Counted from the stretch's first letter, positions 23,096 to 32,752 are shown. The stretch is DNA of 38,575 nucleotides from Candidatus Lernaella stagnicola (GCA_030765525.1 JAVCCK010000026.1:1-38575); one strand, 5' to 3'. The notes: generated by a model from the letters alone, not told the origin. Made by a program: numbers and translations.

Positions 23096-23818
23096 TTATT
23101 CGGATTTTTCCTCGTCGCCGTCGTCTTCCGGAGCGGGCTCCTCGGCCGGAGCTTCCGGCTCGGCCGGGGGCTCTTCTTCAACCGGGGCCTCGTCCGCCGG
23201 AGCCTCTTCGACCACGGCTTCTTCCGCCGGAGCCTCTTCGACCACGGCTTCTTCCGCCGGAGCCTCTTCGACCACGGCTTCTTCCGCCGGCGTCTCTTCG
23301 ACTACGGCCTCTTCTTCAACCGGCGCCTTGTCTTCCGCGGCCTTTTTCTTTGGCTTGGCTTTGGCCTTCGATTTCGATTTTTTGCGCGGCGTCTTTTTCT
23401 CGACGCCAATCTTCTCGTCTTCACCGAGCAGTTCGATGTAGGCCATTTGCGCCGCGTCGCCCCGCCTGATGCCGATTTTGATGATGCGCGTATATCCGCC
23501 CGGGCGGTCGGCGAAACGTTCGGCGATTTCACCAAAGAGCTTGCTGACGATGTCGGCGTTACGAATGAACGCGAGGGCCTGGCGCCGCAGATGCAATTGC
23601 TTGGCTGCGATGTCGCGGTCGGTCGATCCGTCGCCCAGCGCGCGAGCGCGTTTGGCCAACGTGATCATTTTTTCGGCGTACCGTCGCAATTCCTTGGCTT
23701 TTTCCACCGTTGTTTGGATGCGTTCGTGTTCAATAATACTGGTCGTCATGTTGCGCCACATCGCTTTGCGATGCGAAGAATTACGGCCCAGTTTTCTTCC
23801 CGTTTTTAGATGTCGCAT
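23096..23818 (-). CDS. rplQ: Ribosomal protein bL17 with long basic-then-acidic C-terminal tail
   Basis: The first 132 residues are a standard bL17 of the 50S subunit near the exit tunnel: [12 protein letters not shown] (1-12), H-E-R-I-Q-T-T (31-37) and an I-K-I-G-I-R-R-G-D (113-121) segment. Typical bL17 ends about here. This protein adds about 108 residues: a Lys-rich patch (141-160), then a Glu/Ala/Val/Pro tail built from [10 protein letters not shown] decapeptides. The tail is probably disordered and exposed on the ribosome; its use is unknown. GAGG is 10 nt before the ATG. It is the last gene of the operon, 22 nt after rpoA. Confidence 0.95.
   Translation of the reverse strand: MRHLKTGRKLGRNSSHRKAMWRNMTTSIIEHERIQTTVEKAKELRRYAEKMITLAKRARALGDGSTDRDIAAKQLHLRRQALAFIRNADIVSKLFGEIAERFADRPGGYTRIIKIGIRRGDAAQMAYIELLGEDEKIGVEKKTPRKKSKSKAKAKPKKKAAEDKAPVEEEAVVEETPAEEAVVEEAPAEEAVVEEAPAEEAVVEEAPADEAPVEEEPPAEPEAPAEEPAPEDDGDEEKSE
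23201..23290 (-). repeat. Three perfect 30-bp tandem repeats in the rplQ tail
   Basis: Copies at 23201-23230, 23231-23260 and 23261-23290 are identical in sequence, with a diverged fourth at 23291-23320. Each encodes ten residues ([10 protein letters not shown] phase). Perfect identity, unlike the codon-mixed Asp runs elsewhere in the window, indicates recent expansion; copy number may vary between strains. Confidence 0.96.
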
Positions 23819-23840
23819 AACTCGCTAACCTCGTTGCAGA

Positions 23841-24833
23841 CTATTCTTCTTCCTTGACTTCTTCGGGCGGCTGCCAATTCGTCACTTTCATGCCGAGCGA
23901 CAAGCCCATTTCGGCCAGGATTTCTTTGATTTCGTTGAGCGACTTGCGGCCGAAGTTCTTCGTTTTGAGCATTTCCGCTTCGGTTCGCTGTACCAGTTCT
24001 CCGATGTAACGGATGTTGGCGTTTTTAAGGCAGTTGGCACTGCGCACCGACAATTCGAGCTCTTCGACCGAGCGATTGAGGTTTTCGTTGAGAACCTCAT
24101 CCTCTTCTTCGACTTCCTCTTCGTAGATTTCCTCTTCCTCATCAAAATTGATGAAGACGGTAAACTGCTCTTTGAGCACCTTCGCCGACACGGCCAGCGC
24201 GTCTTCCGGCGTGATGGAACCGTCGGTCCAGATTTCCATGATCAAGCGATCATAGTCTGTGCGGCGTCCGACACGCGCGTTGGTCACTTGGTAGTTGCAT
24301 TTGACAATCGGGCTGAAATTCGCGTCCAACACGACCGTGCCGATGGGCACTTCTTCTTCGACGAGGTATTCCGTAGGCACGTAGCCCCGCCCAGTGCGCA
24401 CTTCGAGTTCCATGTTCAAATCGGCATCTTTGGCCAACGTCGCGATAACCAAGTCGGGATTGAGAATCGTCACGTTCGGGTCGCCCGCGATCATCCCCGC
24501 GGTAACCACGCCTGAGCCCTTGTGCTTCAAATATAACGTGCGGGTGTCGGGCGTATCCAGCCGCAGCCGCACTTGTTTGAGATTCAGACAAATGTCGGTG
24601 ACATCTTCGGTAACGCCCGGCAGCGTCGTGAATTCGTGCGCCGCCCCATCAATACGCACCGCGGTTATCGCGGCGCCCTGAAGGGTGGACAACAGCACGC
24701 GGCGCATCGCGTTGCCCAGCGTCGTGCCGAAGCCGCGCTCGAGCGGTTCACACGTGAAGCGGCCGTAGTTGTCCGTGACATTTTCGCCCGCGATTCGTTT
24801 CGGTCGAATCAGGTCGCGCCATACGTGGTACAT
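23841..24833 (-). CDS. rpoA: DNA-directed RNA polymerase alpha subunit
   Basis: This 330-aa subunit assembles core RNA polymerase and contacts UP elements and activators. The N-terminal domain shows [21 protein letters not shown] (29-49). The C-terminal domain shows [11 protein letters not shown] and [17 protein letters not shown], with the helix-hairpin-helix that binds DNA. The linker between them is very acidic (a run rich in Glu with [10 protein letters not shown]). Length is close to the E. coli protein (329). AAGGGAG is 8 nt before the ATG. Confidence 0.99.
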   Translation of the reverse strand: MYHVWRDLIRPKRIAGENVTDNYGRFTCEPLERGFGTTLGNAMRRVLLSTLQGAAITAVRIDGAAHEFTTLPGVTEDVTDICLNLKQVRLRLDTPDTRTLYLKHKGSGVVTAGMIAGDPNVTILNPDLVIATLAKDADLNMELEVRTGRGYVPTEYLVEEEVPIGTVVLDANFSPIVKCNYQVTNARVGRRTDYDRLIMEIWTDGSITPEDALAVSAKVLKEQFTVFINFDEEEEIYEEEVEEEDEVLNENLNRSVEELELSVRSANCLKNANIRYIGELVQRTEAEMLKTKNFGRKSLNEIKEILAEMGLSLGMKVTNWQPPEEVKEEE

Positions 24834-24881
24834 ATTATCGACTCCCTTGCTTAGGGTAACTATCGTTTTCGTCGCCGGTCA

Positions 24882-25511
24882 TTACTTCGAATACAACTCG
24901 ACGATCAGCTGCTCGTTTATCGTGCCGCCGATTTCTTCTCGCGTGGGAACGTTCTTAACTTCACCCGCGAATTTCGCACCGTCGACGTCGACCCAGACCG
25001 GCACTTCACGACGAGCCAGGGTTTCCATCGCTTCGGCGATCAACGGAACTTTGCGGCTGCCTTCCCGCACACCGACCACGTCACCGGGTTTGACCAAAAA
25101 GCTCGGGATGTCGACCTTGCGGCCGTTAACATGGAAATGACCGTGGCGCACCAACTGCCGCGCCTGGCGGCGGCTGGCGGCGAAACCCATACGGAAAACG
25201 GCGTTGTCCAAACGGCGTTCGAGCAGAGCTAGCAGATTTTCGCCCGTGACGCCCTTCATACGGTCGGCCTTGGCGAAGTAGCCGCGGAATTGGCGTTCGA
25301 AAACGCCGTACAGCCGCTTGGCTTTCTGCTTCTCGCGAAGTTGGGTGCCGTAGTCGCTGGTTTTGCTGCGACGTTGCCAATGCATGCCGGGAATCTGTTC
25401 TTTGCGACGTTCGAACGCACACCGATCGGTGTAGCAACGATCGCCCTTCAGGAAGAGTTTTTCGCCTTCCCGGCGGCATTGACGACAAACGGGTCCAGTA
25501 TACCTTGCCAC
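24882..25511 (-). CDS. rpsD: Ribosomal protein uS4 (zinc-binding form)
   Basis: A 209-aa primary 16S rRNA-binding protein of the 30S subunit; in some bacteria uS4 also represses the alpha operon. C9, C12, C26 and C31 form the zinc site of the C+ type. The S4 RNA-binding domain follows with [20 protein letters not shown]. The start is GTG with AAGGAGA 6 nt upstream. It is placed 11 nt after rpsK and 48 nt before rpoA, the largest gap in the alpha section apart from the rpmJ leader. Confidence 0.99.
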   Translation of the reverse strand: MARYTGPVCRQCRREGEKLFLKGDRCYTDRCAFERRKEQIPGMHWQRRSKTSDYGTQLREKQKAKRLYGVFERQFRGYFAKADRMKGVTGENLLALLERRLDNAVFRMGFAASRRQARQLVRHGHFHVNGRKVDIPSFLVKPGDVVGVREGSRKVPLIAEAMETLARREVPVWVDVDGAKFAGEVKNVPTREEIGGTINEQLIVELYSK

Positions 25512-25522
25512 AATATCTCTCC

Positions 25523-25912
25523 TTACACGCGCCGACGTTTAGGCGGCCGACAACCGTTGTGCGGAATCGGCGTAACGTCTTTGATCATCGTGATCTTGAA
25601 GCCACAATTCAGCAGACTGCGCAGGGCGGCCTCACGGCCGGGCCCCGGTCCCTTGACCTCGATCGAAAGCTGCTGCACGCCATGGTCGGCCGCCTTGCGA
25701 GCCGCGTCTTCGGCGGCAAGCTGCGCGGCAAACGGCGTTCCTTTACGGCTTCCCTTGAAGCCCTGCGTGCCGCTGGACGCCCACGCCAAGGTATTGCCCG
25801 AGGTATCGGTGATCGTCACGGTCGTGTTGTTGAACGTACTACGGATATGCGCTACCGCTTGCGGCACGTTCTTCTTAATCTTCCGCTTTGCTCCGCGTTT
25901 GGGAGAAGCCAT
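25523..25912 (-). CDS. rpsK: Ribosomal protein uS11
   Basis: A 129-aa 30S platform protein. Family blocks are [37 protein letters not shown] and the C-terminal [21 protein letters not shown] stands 6 nt before the ATG. It is 16 nt after rpsM in the usual alpha-operon order. Confidence 0.99.
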   Translation of the reverse strand: MASPKRGAKRKIKKNVPQAVAHIRSTFNNTTVTITDTSGNTLAWASSGTQGFKGSRKGTPFAAQLAAEDAARKAADHGVQQLSIEVKGPGPGREAALRSLLNCGFKITMIKDVTPIPHNGCRPPKRRRV

Positions 25913-25928
25913 CGACTACCCTCCGTCG

Positions 25929-26294
25929 CTATTTTTTACGGCCCAGCGCCCGGCGCGGTCCCTTGCGGGTGCGCGCATTGGTGCTGGTGCGTTGGCCGTG
26001 ACATGGCAGTCCAGACCGGTGCCGCAAACCGCGGTAAGTACCCAGGTCCATATGCCGTTTGATATTCATTTGCACTTCTTTACGCAGGTCACCTTCCACT
26101 CGATACTTCGAATCAATGATCCGCCGGATCTGGGCCAGGTCGGCGTCGGCTAGTTTGCCGGCGCGCACGGACTCGTCGATCCCGGCTTCGACCAGAATTT
26201 TCTTGCTGGTCGTCGGCCCAATCCCGTAGATGTAGGTCAACGCGATCACAATTCGCTTATCGTTCGGAATATCGACACCGGCTATACGTGGCAT
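25929..26294 (-). CDS. rpsM: Ribosomal protein uS13
   Basis: A 121-aa 30S head protein near the P-site tRNA. It starts [10 protein letters not shown] and shows [14 protein letters not shown] and the C-terminal [24 protein letters not shown] upstream fixes the ATG at 26294; a longer in-frame extension to 26357 overlaps rpmJ and is rejected. It begins 10 nt after rpmJ. Confidence 0.99.
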   Translation of the reverse strand: MPRIAGVDIPNDKRIVIALTYIYGIGPTTSKKILVEAGIDESVRAGKLADADLAQIRRIIDSKYRVEGDLRKEVQMNIKRHMDLGTYRGLRHRSGLPCHGQRTSTNARTRKGPRRALGRKK

Positions 26295-26304
26295 CGTAGT
26301 CCTC

Positions 26305-26418
26305 CTACCCTTGCCGCTGCTTATGTTTCGGATTCTCGCAAATGACGCGCACGACACCCTTACGGCGGATAATCTTGCACTTCATACAGCGCTTTTTGAC
26401 CGAAGCCTGTACTTTCAT
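26305..26418 (-). CDS. rpmJ: Ribosomal protein bL36 (zinc-binding form)
   Basis: A 37-aa 50S protein encoded between infA and rpsM. It reads [14 protein letters not shown] at the start and carries the CCCH zinc set C11, C14, C27 and H32, the C+ form. AAGGAG lies 8 nt before the ATG at 26418, and the stop TAG ends at 26305. The gene is short enough to be missed by length cut-offs. Confidence 0.98.
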   Translation of the reverse strand: MKVQASVKKRCMKCKIIRRKGVVRVICENPKHKQRQG

Positions 26419-26479
26419 AACCACTACTCCTTTTCGACGCGTCGCCGTCGTGGCAACTCTCGCCGAAAATCCAAACCTA

Positions 26480-26695
26480 TTATTTCGACCGATACGTGAT
26501 CCGACCTCGGGTCAGATCGTACGGCGACAGTTCCACAGTCACCTTGTCGCCGGGCAAGATCTTGATGTAGTGCATCCGCATCTTGCCGGAAATATGGGCT
26601 AAAACCCGATGCCCGCCCTCCAGTTCCACACGAAACATGGCGTTGGGCAACGGTTCGATAACCCGGCCTTCCACTTCGATTGCGTCTTTGGCCAT
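26480..26695 (-). CDS. infA: Translation initiation factor IF-1
   Basis: A 71-aa S1/OB-fold protein that occupies the 30S A site during initiation. Motifs are [25 protein letters not shown] and [21 protein letters not shown] precedes the ATG. It follows map by 15 nt; rpmJ follows after 61 nt, in which no clear signal apart from the rpmJ Shine-Dalgarno is visible. Confidence 0.99.
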   Translation of the reverse strand: MAKDAIEVEGRVIEPLPNAMFRVELEGGHRVLAHISGKMRMHYIKILPGDKVTVELSPYDLTRGRITYRSK

Positions 26696-26710
26696 TGTGT
26701 TCCTTTTGTC

Positions 26711-27466
26711 CTAACCGAGGACCGACAAAATCTCCGGTCCATCGTTTGTGATCACGATCGAATGCTCAAAATGGGCCGCGAGGCTACCATCTTTCGTAAC
26801 TGCGGTCCAGCCGTCGTCCAAGACGACAATCGCCCAGTGACCGGTGGAGACCATCGGCTCCAGGGCCATAGTCATGCCCACTCGAAGCCGCGTATTCGGA
26901 GTCGCCCGCCCCACGTAATTGGGGATTTGAGGCGGCTCATGCGGTGCCACGCCGACGCCGTGGCCGACGAAGTCCCGAATCACCGAAAAGCCCGCATCCT
27001 CGACATGCTGCTGTACCGCCCGGCTGATGGCCGGCAGGCGATTGCCTTCGCGCGCCTGTTCGATACCCCGATACAAGGACTCCTCGGTGACTTTCATCAG
27101 TCGTTCGGTCTCCGGGTCCATACGCCCGATCCCGAAGCTGATCGCCGCATCACCGTACATGCCCTCGTACACCACGCCGTAATCGACACTAACCAAATCG
27201 CCCTCTTTCAAGATGCGCTTGGTCGAGGGGATACCGTGGACGATTTCCTCGTTGATCGATATGCACAAACTCCGCGGAAAGCCGTACAAACCTAAAAAAG
27301 CCGGCCGGACTTTGTACTTCCTGCACACGTCCATGGCCACGTTTTCCAGATCCATCGTGCTCATGCCCGGAGCCGCCGCCTCGCGCAACGTCGCCAATAC
27401 CTCGGCGACAATGCGGTTGGCCGATCGCAAATTTGCGATCTGGGCCGGTGATTTGAGCGTGATCAC
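26711..27466 (-). CDS. map: Methionine aminopeptidase, type I
   Basis: Removes the initiator Met from new proteins. With GTG 27466 as start the protein is 251 aa, the usual type I length, and opens M-I-T-L-K-S-P-A-Q-I like its relatives. Predicted metal ligands are D95, D106, H169, E203 and E234 in V-D-Y-G, M-Y-G-D-A, G-H-G-V-G, L-E-P-M and F-E-H-S. The frame stays open for 33 more codons into adk, but that extension is rejected. The start has no good Shine-Dalgarno; 4 nt separate it from the adk stop, so translational coupling is likely. Confidence 0.97.
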   Translation of the reverse strand: MITLKSPAQIANLRSANRIVAEVLATLREAAAPGMSTMDLENVAMDVCRKYKVRPAFLGLYGFPRSLCISINEEIVHGIPSTKRILKEGDLVSVDYGVVYEGMYGDAAISFGIGRMDPETERLMKVTEESLYRGIEQAREGNRLPAISRAVQQHVEDAGFSVIRDFVGHGVGVAPHEPPQIPNYVGRATPNTRLRVGMTMALEPMVSTGHWAIVVLDDGWTAVTKDGSLAAHFEHSIVITNDGPEILSVLG

Positions 27467-27470
27467 ATTA

Positions 27471-28115
27471 TCAGTCAAAGATCGCCGCAATCCGTTCGCC
27501 GATTTCCGCCGGCTTGCCGACTCCGCCGACCGGGCGGAGCAACTTACGTTCGTCGTAATATGCAATTAGCGGCGCGGTTTGCTGATGAAAATTCGCCAAC
27601 CGCTGCCGAATCGTTTCTTCTTTATCGTCATCGCGCACGATCAGTCCCACGTGGCCGCAGCGGTCACAGGTATCGGCAACCTGCGGCGGCATGGTCTTCT
27701 CGTGGTACATCGCATTGCAGTTCGGGCATGTCAGTCGACCCGTGAGCCGCCCGACGATTTCTTCGTCCGGCACATCGATGCTGACCACGTGATCGAGCGA
27801 TTCGCTGTCTTTGGCCAGCATGTCGGCCAGCGCGTTGGCCTGGGCGACAGTGCGGGGGAAGCCGTCAAACAGGTAGCCGTTTTTGCAATCATCGACCTGG
27901 ATGCGATCCCGGATGATGCCGATGATCACTTCGTCCGGCACGAGCTTGCCCGCGTCCATAAACTGCTTGGCCTTCAGGCCGAGTTCCGTTCCTTGCTTGA
28001 CCGCGGCGCGCAAAATGTCGCCCGTCGAAATCTGCGGGATGTCAAAGCGCTCGATGAGCGCCCGCGCCTGCGTTCCTTTTCCACCACCCGGCGGGCCGAG
28101 AAGAATAAGCCGCAT
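27471..28115 (-). CDS. adk: Adenylate kinase (zinc LID form)
   Basis: Converts ATP + AMP to 2 ADP. The 214-aa long form has a P-loop G-P-P-G-G-G-K-G-T (7-15), the NMP-binding S-T-G-D-I-L-R (30-36) and the F-D-G-F-P-R-T (83-89) motif. Its LID has four cysteines, C130, C133, C150 and C153, for structural zinc. It follows secY by 3 nt and precedes map by 4 nt, the tightest section of the operon. Confidence 0.99.
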   Translation of the reverse strand: MRLILLGPPGGGKGTQARALIERFDIPQISTGDILRAAVKQGTELGLKAKQFMDAGKLVPDEVIIGIIRDRIQVDDCKNGYLFDGFPRTVAQANALADMLAKDSESLDHVVSIDVPDEEIVGRLTGRLTCPNCNAMYHEKTMPPQVADTCDRCGHVGLIVRDDDKEETIRQRLANFHQQTAPLIAYYDERKLLRPVGGVGKPAEIGERIAAIFD

Positions 28116-28118
28116 CTA

Positions 28119-29426
28119 CTACTTCCTCCCTTTGAATTTGCCTTTGCCGCCCAGGAAACCGTCGTAGTGCCGGGTCAGCATGTGGCTTTCCAACTGCTGG
28201 ATCGTGTCGAGGGCCACACCCACGACGATCAGCAGCGACGTGCCGCCAAAGTAGAAAGGTACGTTGAACTGCGCGATCAAAATGGTCGGCAACACGCAAA
28301 TCGTTGCCACGTAAAGAGCGCCGCCGAAGGTGATGCGAGTCAGGATCTTGTCGATGTAGTCGGCAGTCGCTTTTCCCGGCCGACGACCCGGCACGTAGGC
28401 GCCGGTCTTTTTCAGGTTCTCGGCCACATCCACCGGGTTGAAAGTAACCGCGGTATAGAAGTAGCAGAAGAAGATGATCAGTCCGACGTACACCAGGTTG
28501 TACAACAACGCCGTGGGCTGCATCCAGTCGTTCAATCGCTGCAGGATCGAATTGTCGGGGAAAAACTGGGTGATCGTCGTAGGGAACATCAAGATCGAAC
28601 TGGCGAAAATCGGCGGAATCACGCCGGCGGTGTTGATCCGCAGCGGCAGGTGAGTACTCACGCCGCCGTACATTTTGCGGCCGATCACCCGCTTCGCGTG
28701 CTGGATCGGGATTTTCCGCTGGGCGCGCTCGACGTAAATGATGAAGCCGATCACGGCCACCATCACCGCCAGAATCGGGACGATCTTGAGTACGCCGCGG
28801 TCCTGTTCAAAGGACTGCTGCGTCAAACGAATAATCGCCACCGGCATACGTGCGACGATGCCGGCGAAGATGATCAAGCTAATGCCGTTGCCGATGCCGC
28901 GTTCGCTGATCTGTTCGCCGAGCCACATGATAAATGCGGTACCGGCGGTCAGCGTAATCATCGTCATCAAGCGGAAATAAAGACCCGGGGTAAGCACCGC
29001 GCCGCCGCCGAGCAGGCCTTGCTCAAGCGCGTAGGCGATCATGTAACCTTGGAAAAGGGATAACACGACGGTGCCGTAACGAGTGTACTGGGTGATCTTC
29101 CGGCGACCTACTTCGCCTTCCTTACTCAGGCGCTCCAGGTGCGGAATCACGACCGTCAAAAGTTGCAGAATAATCGACGCCGAAATGTACGGCATGATCC
29201 CCAGTGCGAACACGGAGCCGCGCTCCATGGCGCCGCCGGAGAACATCGAAAACATGCCGAAGATGGTTCCCTGTTGCTGGGAAAACCAATTGGCGATCTG
29301 CGCGCCGTCCACGCCCGGGGTCGGGATCATGGTACCCACGCGATACACGGCGAGCATGATCGCCGTGAATATCACGCGGCGTTTCAGCTCGGGAATCTTG
29401 AAAATATTTGCAAAAGCGCCGATCAC
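28119..29426 (-). CDS. secY: Protein translocase subunit SecY
   Basis: The channel-forming subunit of SecYEG in the inner membrane. The 435-aa protein shows about ten hydrophobic segments. Recognisable blocks are R-R-V-I-F-T-A-I-M-L-A-V-Y-R-V-G in TM1, the plug region P-T-P-G-V-D-G, G-I-M-P-Y-I-S-A-S-I-I, R-G-I-G-N-G-I-S-L-I-I and the late G-R-R-P-G-K-A-T-A loop. Length and order (rplO-secY-adk) are as in many bacteria. Confidence 0.99.
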   Translation of the reverse strand: MIGAFANIFKIPELKRRVIFTAIMLAVYRVGTMIPTPGVDGAQIANWFSQQQGTIFGMFSMFSGGAMERGSVFALGIMPYISASIILQLLTVVIPHLERLSKEGEVGRRKITQYTRYGTVVLSLFQGYMIAYALEQGLLGGGAVLTPGLYFRLMTMITLTAGTAFIMWLGEQISERGIGNGISLIIFAGIVARMPVAIIRLTQQSFEQDRGVLKIVPILAVMVAVIGFIIYVERAQRKIPIQHAKRVIGRKMYGGVSTHLPLRINTAGVIPPIFASSILMFPTTITQFFPDNSILQRLNDWMQPTALLYNLVYVGLIIFFCYFYTAVTFNPVDVAENLKKTGAYVPGRRPGKATADYIDKILTRITFGGALYVATICVLPTILIAQFNVPFYFGGTSLLIVVGVALDTIQQLESHMLTRHYDGFLGGKGKFKGRK

Positions 29427-29442
29427 TGTGCTGTCCTCAAAC

Positions 29443-29895
29443 CTAGTTCAGTTGCTCGAAAGTGCCGCCCGCCGCCTGGATTTTCTCCACGGCTTTGGCC
29501 GACGCCTTGTGCGCTTTGACCGTCAACGCAACCGTCAGGTCGCCTTCCGAGAGGATCTTCAATCCATCTTTGGCCACTTTGCGCACCAATTTCTTCTCCA
29601 CGACCGTTATGGGATCAACGGTGTCGCCCGCGTCGAACTTGCCAAACAGTTGCTGCAGGTTCAACACCGTGTATTTCTTGGCAAAACGGTTATAAAAACC
29701 GCGCTTGGGCAGACGCCGCTGCAGGGGCATCTGGCCACCCTCGAAGCCCGGGCCTTTGCCGCCACCACTGCGCGACCGTTGACCCTTGCTGCCTCGTCCG
29801 GCGGTTTTACCCAGACCGGAACCTTGGCCGCGGCCCTTGCGCTTGGATTTCGTGACCGCGCCCGCCGGCGGTTTCAGATTACTCAAGTCCGCCAT
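29443..29895 (-). CDS. rplO: Ribosomal protein uL15
   Basis: A 150-aa 50S protein with the Gly/Arg-rich N-terminal [15 protein letters not shown] and [18 protein letters not shown]. The start M-A-D-L-S-N-L follows GGAGGAGG; its ATG overlaps the rpmD stop by one base (TAATG), implying coupled translation. A longer in-frame extension to 29955 lies within rpmD and is rejected. Confidence 0.99.
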   Translation of the reverse strand: MADLSNLKPPAGAVTKSKRKGRGQGSGLGKTAGRGSKGQRSRSGGGKGPGFEGGQMPLQRRLPKRGFYNRFAKKYTVLNLQQLFGKFDAGDTVDPITVVEKKLVRKVAKDGLKILSEGDLTVALTVKAHKASAKAVEKIQAAGGTFEQLN

Positions 29896-30080
29896 TAGGA
29901 CACCTCCTCCACCTTGACCAGATGGATGACCTTTTTGACCATCCCGCGCACGCACGGGTTGTCGGGAAGCTCGACGGTTTTATGCCGTTTACCCAAACCA
30001 AGGGTTCTAATGATGACGCGCTGTTTCTCCGGTCGCCCAATGGTGCTGCCGGTCTGCGTCACGCGAAGTTTCCCGCTCAT
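29895..30080 (-). CDS. rpmD: Ribosomal protein uL30
   Basis: A 61-aa 50S protein: [12 protein letters not shown], then [10 protein letters not shown] and the ending [10 protein letters not shown]. It is of the usual short bacterial form. It lies 29 nt after rpsE and overlaps the rplO start by one base. Confidence 0.98.
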   Translation of the reverse strand: MSGKLRVTQTGSTIGRPEKQRVIIRTLGLGKRHKTVELPDNPCVRGMVKKVIHLVKVEEVS

Positions 30081-30109
30081 CGTTCTTCTCCTCGTCGCTG
30101 CAAGTCGTC

Positions 30110-30619
30110 TTAGTCGGCGTCGGCTTGCGCCAACATCCGCTTGTATTCATGCGGCCAGCGAAGCTGTCTCAAGCCTTCCACCGTCGCCTTGACCAAATTG
30201 TGTGGGTTCCGTGAACCCAGGCACTTGGTCAAGATATTGTGCACACCGGCTGCTTCCAACACGGCCCGCACGGCGCCCCCGGCGATTACGCCGGTACCTT
30301 CGCCGGCCGGCTTGAGCAGCACGCGCCCCGCACCGAAACGGCCAACCACCTCGTAAGGGATCGTGTCGCCGTCGGTGATCGGCACGCGGAACATGGTCTT
30401 TTTAGCCTTTTCAATGCCTTTGCGAATCGCTTCAGGCACCTCGTTGGCCTTGCCCAAGGCGACGCCTACGCGTCCCTTGCCGTCGCCGACAACCACCAAT
30501 GCGGAAAAGCTGAATCGCCGACCGCCTTTGACGACCTTAGCCACTCGATTGATATGAATGACTTTGTCGATGAATTCACTGTCTTCTTCCCGGAACGGGC
30601 GTTTGCTACCGAATGCCAT
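30110..30619 (-). CDS. rpsE: Ribosomal protein uS5
   Basis: A 169-aa 30S protein involved in decoding accuracy. Motifs are [33 protein letters not shown] and [25 protein letters not shown] stands before ATG 30619. The frame extends to 30751 inside rplR, but this extension has no family similarity and is left out. Confidence 0.99.
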   Translation of the reverse strand: MAFGSKRPFREEDSEFIDKVIHINRVAKVVKGGRRFSFSALVVVGDGKGRVGVALGKANEVPEAIRKGIEKAKKTMFRVPITDGDTIPYEVVGRFGAGRVLLKPAGEGTGVIAGGAVRAVLEAAGVHNILTKCLGSRNPHNLVKATVEGLRQLRWPHEYKRMLAQADAD

Positions 30620-30629
30620 GAATCGCTCC

Positions 30630-31001
30630 CTAGAATTCCAGCCCGGCTTCACGGGCCGCTTCCGCCACAGCCTTGACACGGCCGTGATACAGGAAGCCGT
30701 TGCGATCGAACACAACTTGCTTGTAGTTCGTGGCCAACAGTCGTTCGGCAATTTGTTTGCCTATGGCCTGGGCCGCGTCGATTTTTCCTTTTTCCTCGGA
30801 CGGTTGATAGGCTTTGTCCAAGGTGCTGGCCTGAGCGACGGTTGAACCATCCGCGTCGTTAATCGCCTGCACGTAAATGTTCTTATTGCTGCGAAAGATA
30901 CAAAGCCGCGGACGGTCGGCCGTACCGCGCACCTTACGCCGCACGCGGCGCTGCCGGCGCTGACGCGGCGATTGTTTTTCGTGTTTATACGACGTAGCCA
31001 C
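30630..31001 (-). CDS. rplR: Ribosomal protein uL18
   Basis: A 123-aa 5S rRNA-binding protein of the 50S central protuberance: [18 protein letters not shown], a middle D-G-S-T-V-A-Q-A-S and the ending [16 protein letters not shown]. The N-terminus is strongly basic. The start is GTG with AAGGAG upstream. It begins 15 nt after rplF. Confidence 0.99.
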   Translation of the reverse strand: MATSYKHEKQSPRQRRQRRVRRKVRGTADRPRLCIFRSNKNIYVQAINDADGSTVAQASTLDKAYQPSEEKGKIDAAQAIGKQIAERLLATNYKQVVFDRNGFLYHGRVKAVAEAAREAGLEF

Positions 31002-31016
31002 AACCCTGCTCCTTTG

Positions 31017-31553
31017 TTAACCCTGTTTTTTGCCTTCTTTGCGGCGCACGATCTCGTTGGAATATTTGATGCCCTTGCCTTTGTAAGGTTCGGGCGGCCG
31101 CACCTTGCGCACGTCGGCGGCGAACTGACCCAGCAACTGTTTGTCGAAGCCGGTCAGCGTGATGTGCGTGTTTTTTTCGACCACGGCTACGACGCCCGCA
31201 GGCAACGGGACCTCGACCGGATTCGAATAACCCACGTTCAAAACGAGCATCTTGCCCTTGACCTCGGCTCGATAGCCGACGCCCACGATATCCAGTTCGC
31301 GCTTGTACCCTTCCGACACACCAATCACCATGTTGTTGATCAGCGTGCGCGTGAGGCCCTGGATCCGCGAACTGTCTTTCGTTTCGTCGTTGCGTTTCAC
31401 CCAAAGCCGGCCCTCGTCCTCGGACACGGAAACCAGTGCCACGTACTCATACTGCAGCTTTCCCTGCGGTCCGCTCACGTGGACTTGTCGTCCGTTAACT
31501 TGGACCTTCACCCCTTTGGGGATCGCGATCGGTAATTTGCCAATGCGGCTCAT
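31017..31553 (-). CDS. rplF: Ribosomal protein uL6
   Basis: A 178-aa two-domain 50S protein: M-S-R-I-G-K-L-P-I-A-I-P at the start, G-V-G-Y-R-A-E-V-K-G-K in the middle and the diagnostic P-P-E-P-Y-K-G-K-G-I-K-Y near the end. GAGGAG lies 8 nt before the ATG. Spacing to rpsH is 27 nt. Confidence 0.99.
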   Translation of the reverse strand: MSRIGKLPIAIPKGVKVQVNGRQVHVSGPQGKLQYEYVALVSVSEDEGRLWVKRNDETKDSSRIQGLTRTLINNMVIGVSEGYKRELDIVGVGYRAEVKGKMLVLNVGYSNPVEVPLPAGVVAVVEKNTHITLTGFDKQLLGQFAADVRKVRPPEPYKGKGIKYSNEIVRRKEGKKQG

Positions 31554-31580
31554 CGCTGTAACTCCTCAAAGCAATCCGGC

Positions 31581-31979
31581 TTACCACACCTCGGCGAGCC
31601 ACTCGCCACCAATATTCATCTCTCCGGCCGTCACGGCGCTGATCACGCCACGGCTCGTAGTGACAATGGCCAAGCCCAGACCGCCAAGTACCTCCGGCAA
31701 CTCGTCGGCGCTGACATAGCGGCGCAGACCCGGCCGGCTGATGCGACGAATTTGGGCAATCGTCGGCTCACCGTTTTCGCGGTAACGCAGGTAAATCTTC
31801 AAAACACCCTGCTTGTTGTCTTCAATTACACGGAAGGCTTTGATATACCCTTCGTCTTTCAAAATCTTGGCGACGGCCGCCTTGACCTTGGACGCAGGCA
31901 TCTCAACCATGTCGTGTCGCGCGCGGCCCGCATTGCGAATCCGCGTGAACATGTCCGCTAATGGATCGGTCATGACCAT
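31581..31979 (-). CDS. rpsH: Ribosomal protein uS8
   Basis: A 132-aa 16S central-domain binding protein. It reads M-T-D-P-L-A-D-M-F-T-R-I-R-N-A after a two-residue M-V lead, has R-I-S-R-P-G-L-R-R-Y in the middle and ends G-G-E-W-L-A-E-V-W, a variant of the common G-G-E-V-L-C-E-V-W. AAAGGG is 9 nt from the first ATG, which is preferred over the second two codons later. Confidence 0.99.
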   Translation of the reverse strand: MVMTDPLADMFTRIRNAGRARHDMVEMPASKVKAAVAKILKDEGYIKAFRVIEDNKQGVLKIYLRYRENGEPTIAQIRRISRPGLRRYVSADELPEVLGGLGLAIVTTSRGVISAVTAGEMNIGGEWLAEVW

Positions 31980-31994
31980 TGCTGCAAACCCTTT

Positions 31995-32180
31995 CTACCA
32001 GCTCGACTTTACGACGCCGGGCAATTCGCCTTGCAACGCCAGCTTACGCAAGCAGATCCGGCACATGTCGAACTTGCGATAATACGCACGGGGGCGACCG
32101 CAAAGCGGGCACCGGTGGTACTCGCGAACCTGGAACTTAGGCGGGCGTTTGGCCCGAATCCGTATCGATTTCTTAGCCAC
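31995..32180 (-). CDS. rpsN: Ribosomal protein uS14, zinc-binding (type Z)
   Basis: The 61-aa short form of uS14 has zinc ligands C24, C27, C40 and C43 in R-C-P-L-C-G-R and M-C-R-I-C-L-R. It ends G-V-V-K-S-S-W as usual. Together with uS4, bL31 and bL36 it shows that this organism uses zinc forms throughout the ribosomal proteins visible here. Confidence 0.99.
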   Translation of the reverse strand: MAKKSIRIRAKRPPKFQVREYHRCPLCGRPRAYYRKFDMCRICLRKLALQGELPGVVKSSW

Positions 32181-32194
32181 GCAACAATCTCCTT

Positions 32195-32737
32195 TTACCG
32201 GCGGAAGGGAACGCCCAATTGTTTCAACAACGCGTAACCTTCCTCATCAGTCCTTGCGGTCGTGACGATAGTGATGTTCAACCCCCGGATCTTGTCGATC
32301 TTGTCGTAGTCGATCTCCGGGAATATGATCTGTTCCCGTACGCCCAGGGTGTAGTTCCCTCTTCCGTCAAAGGCCTTCTCCGAAACGCCGCGGAAGTCGC
32401 GCACCCGCGGCAGCGCCACGCTAACCAGGCGATCAAAGAACTCCCACATATAGTCGCTGCGCAACGTCACGCGGGTGCCGATGCTCATCCCCTCGCGCAA
32501 CTTGAACGCCGCCACGCTGCGACGCGCCTTGGTAATCACCGCCCGCTGTCCGGTCATCGCTGTCAATTCCTCGACGGCGTTGTCCAAAATCTTCGCGTTT
32601 TGAATCGCCTCGCCCAAACCCATGTTCAGGACGATTTTCTTCAAGCGGGCCACCTCGTTGACGTTCTTGAAGCCAAATTGCTTCATCAACTCGGGGATCA
32701 CCGACTCCATGTAAAACTGTTTCAATCTCGGCGTCAT
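32195..32737 (-). CDS. rplE: Ribosomal protein uL5
   Basis: A 180-aa 5S rRNA-associated 50S protein: [18 protein letters not shown], then [22 protein letters not shown] and the ending [13 protein letters not shown]. Length is standard. It lies between rplX (15 nt) and rpsN (14 nt). Confidence 0.99.
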   Translation of the reverse strand: MTPRLKQFYMESVIPELMKQFGFKNVNEVARLKKIVLNMGLGEAIQNAKILDNAVEELTAMTGQRAVITKARRSVAAFKLREGMSIGTRVTLRSDYMWEFFDRLVSVALPRVRDFRGVSEKAFDGRGNYTLGVREQIIFPEIDYDKIDKIRGLNITIVTTARTDEEGYALLKQLGVPFRR

Positions 32738-32752
32738 CGTTTACGCTCCCAG

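Noticed and set aside
27579-29063. A 494-codon open frame antisense to adk and secY
   Set aside because: It runs across two unrelated, certain genes, so it cannot be a coherent protein; it is a composition artefact.
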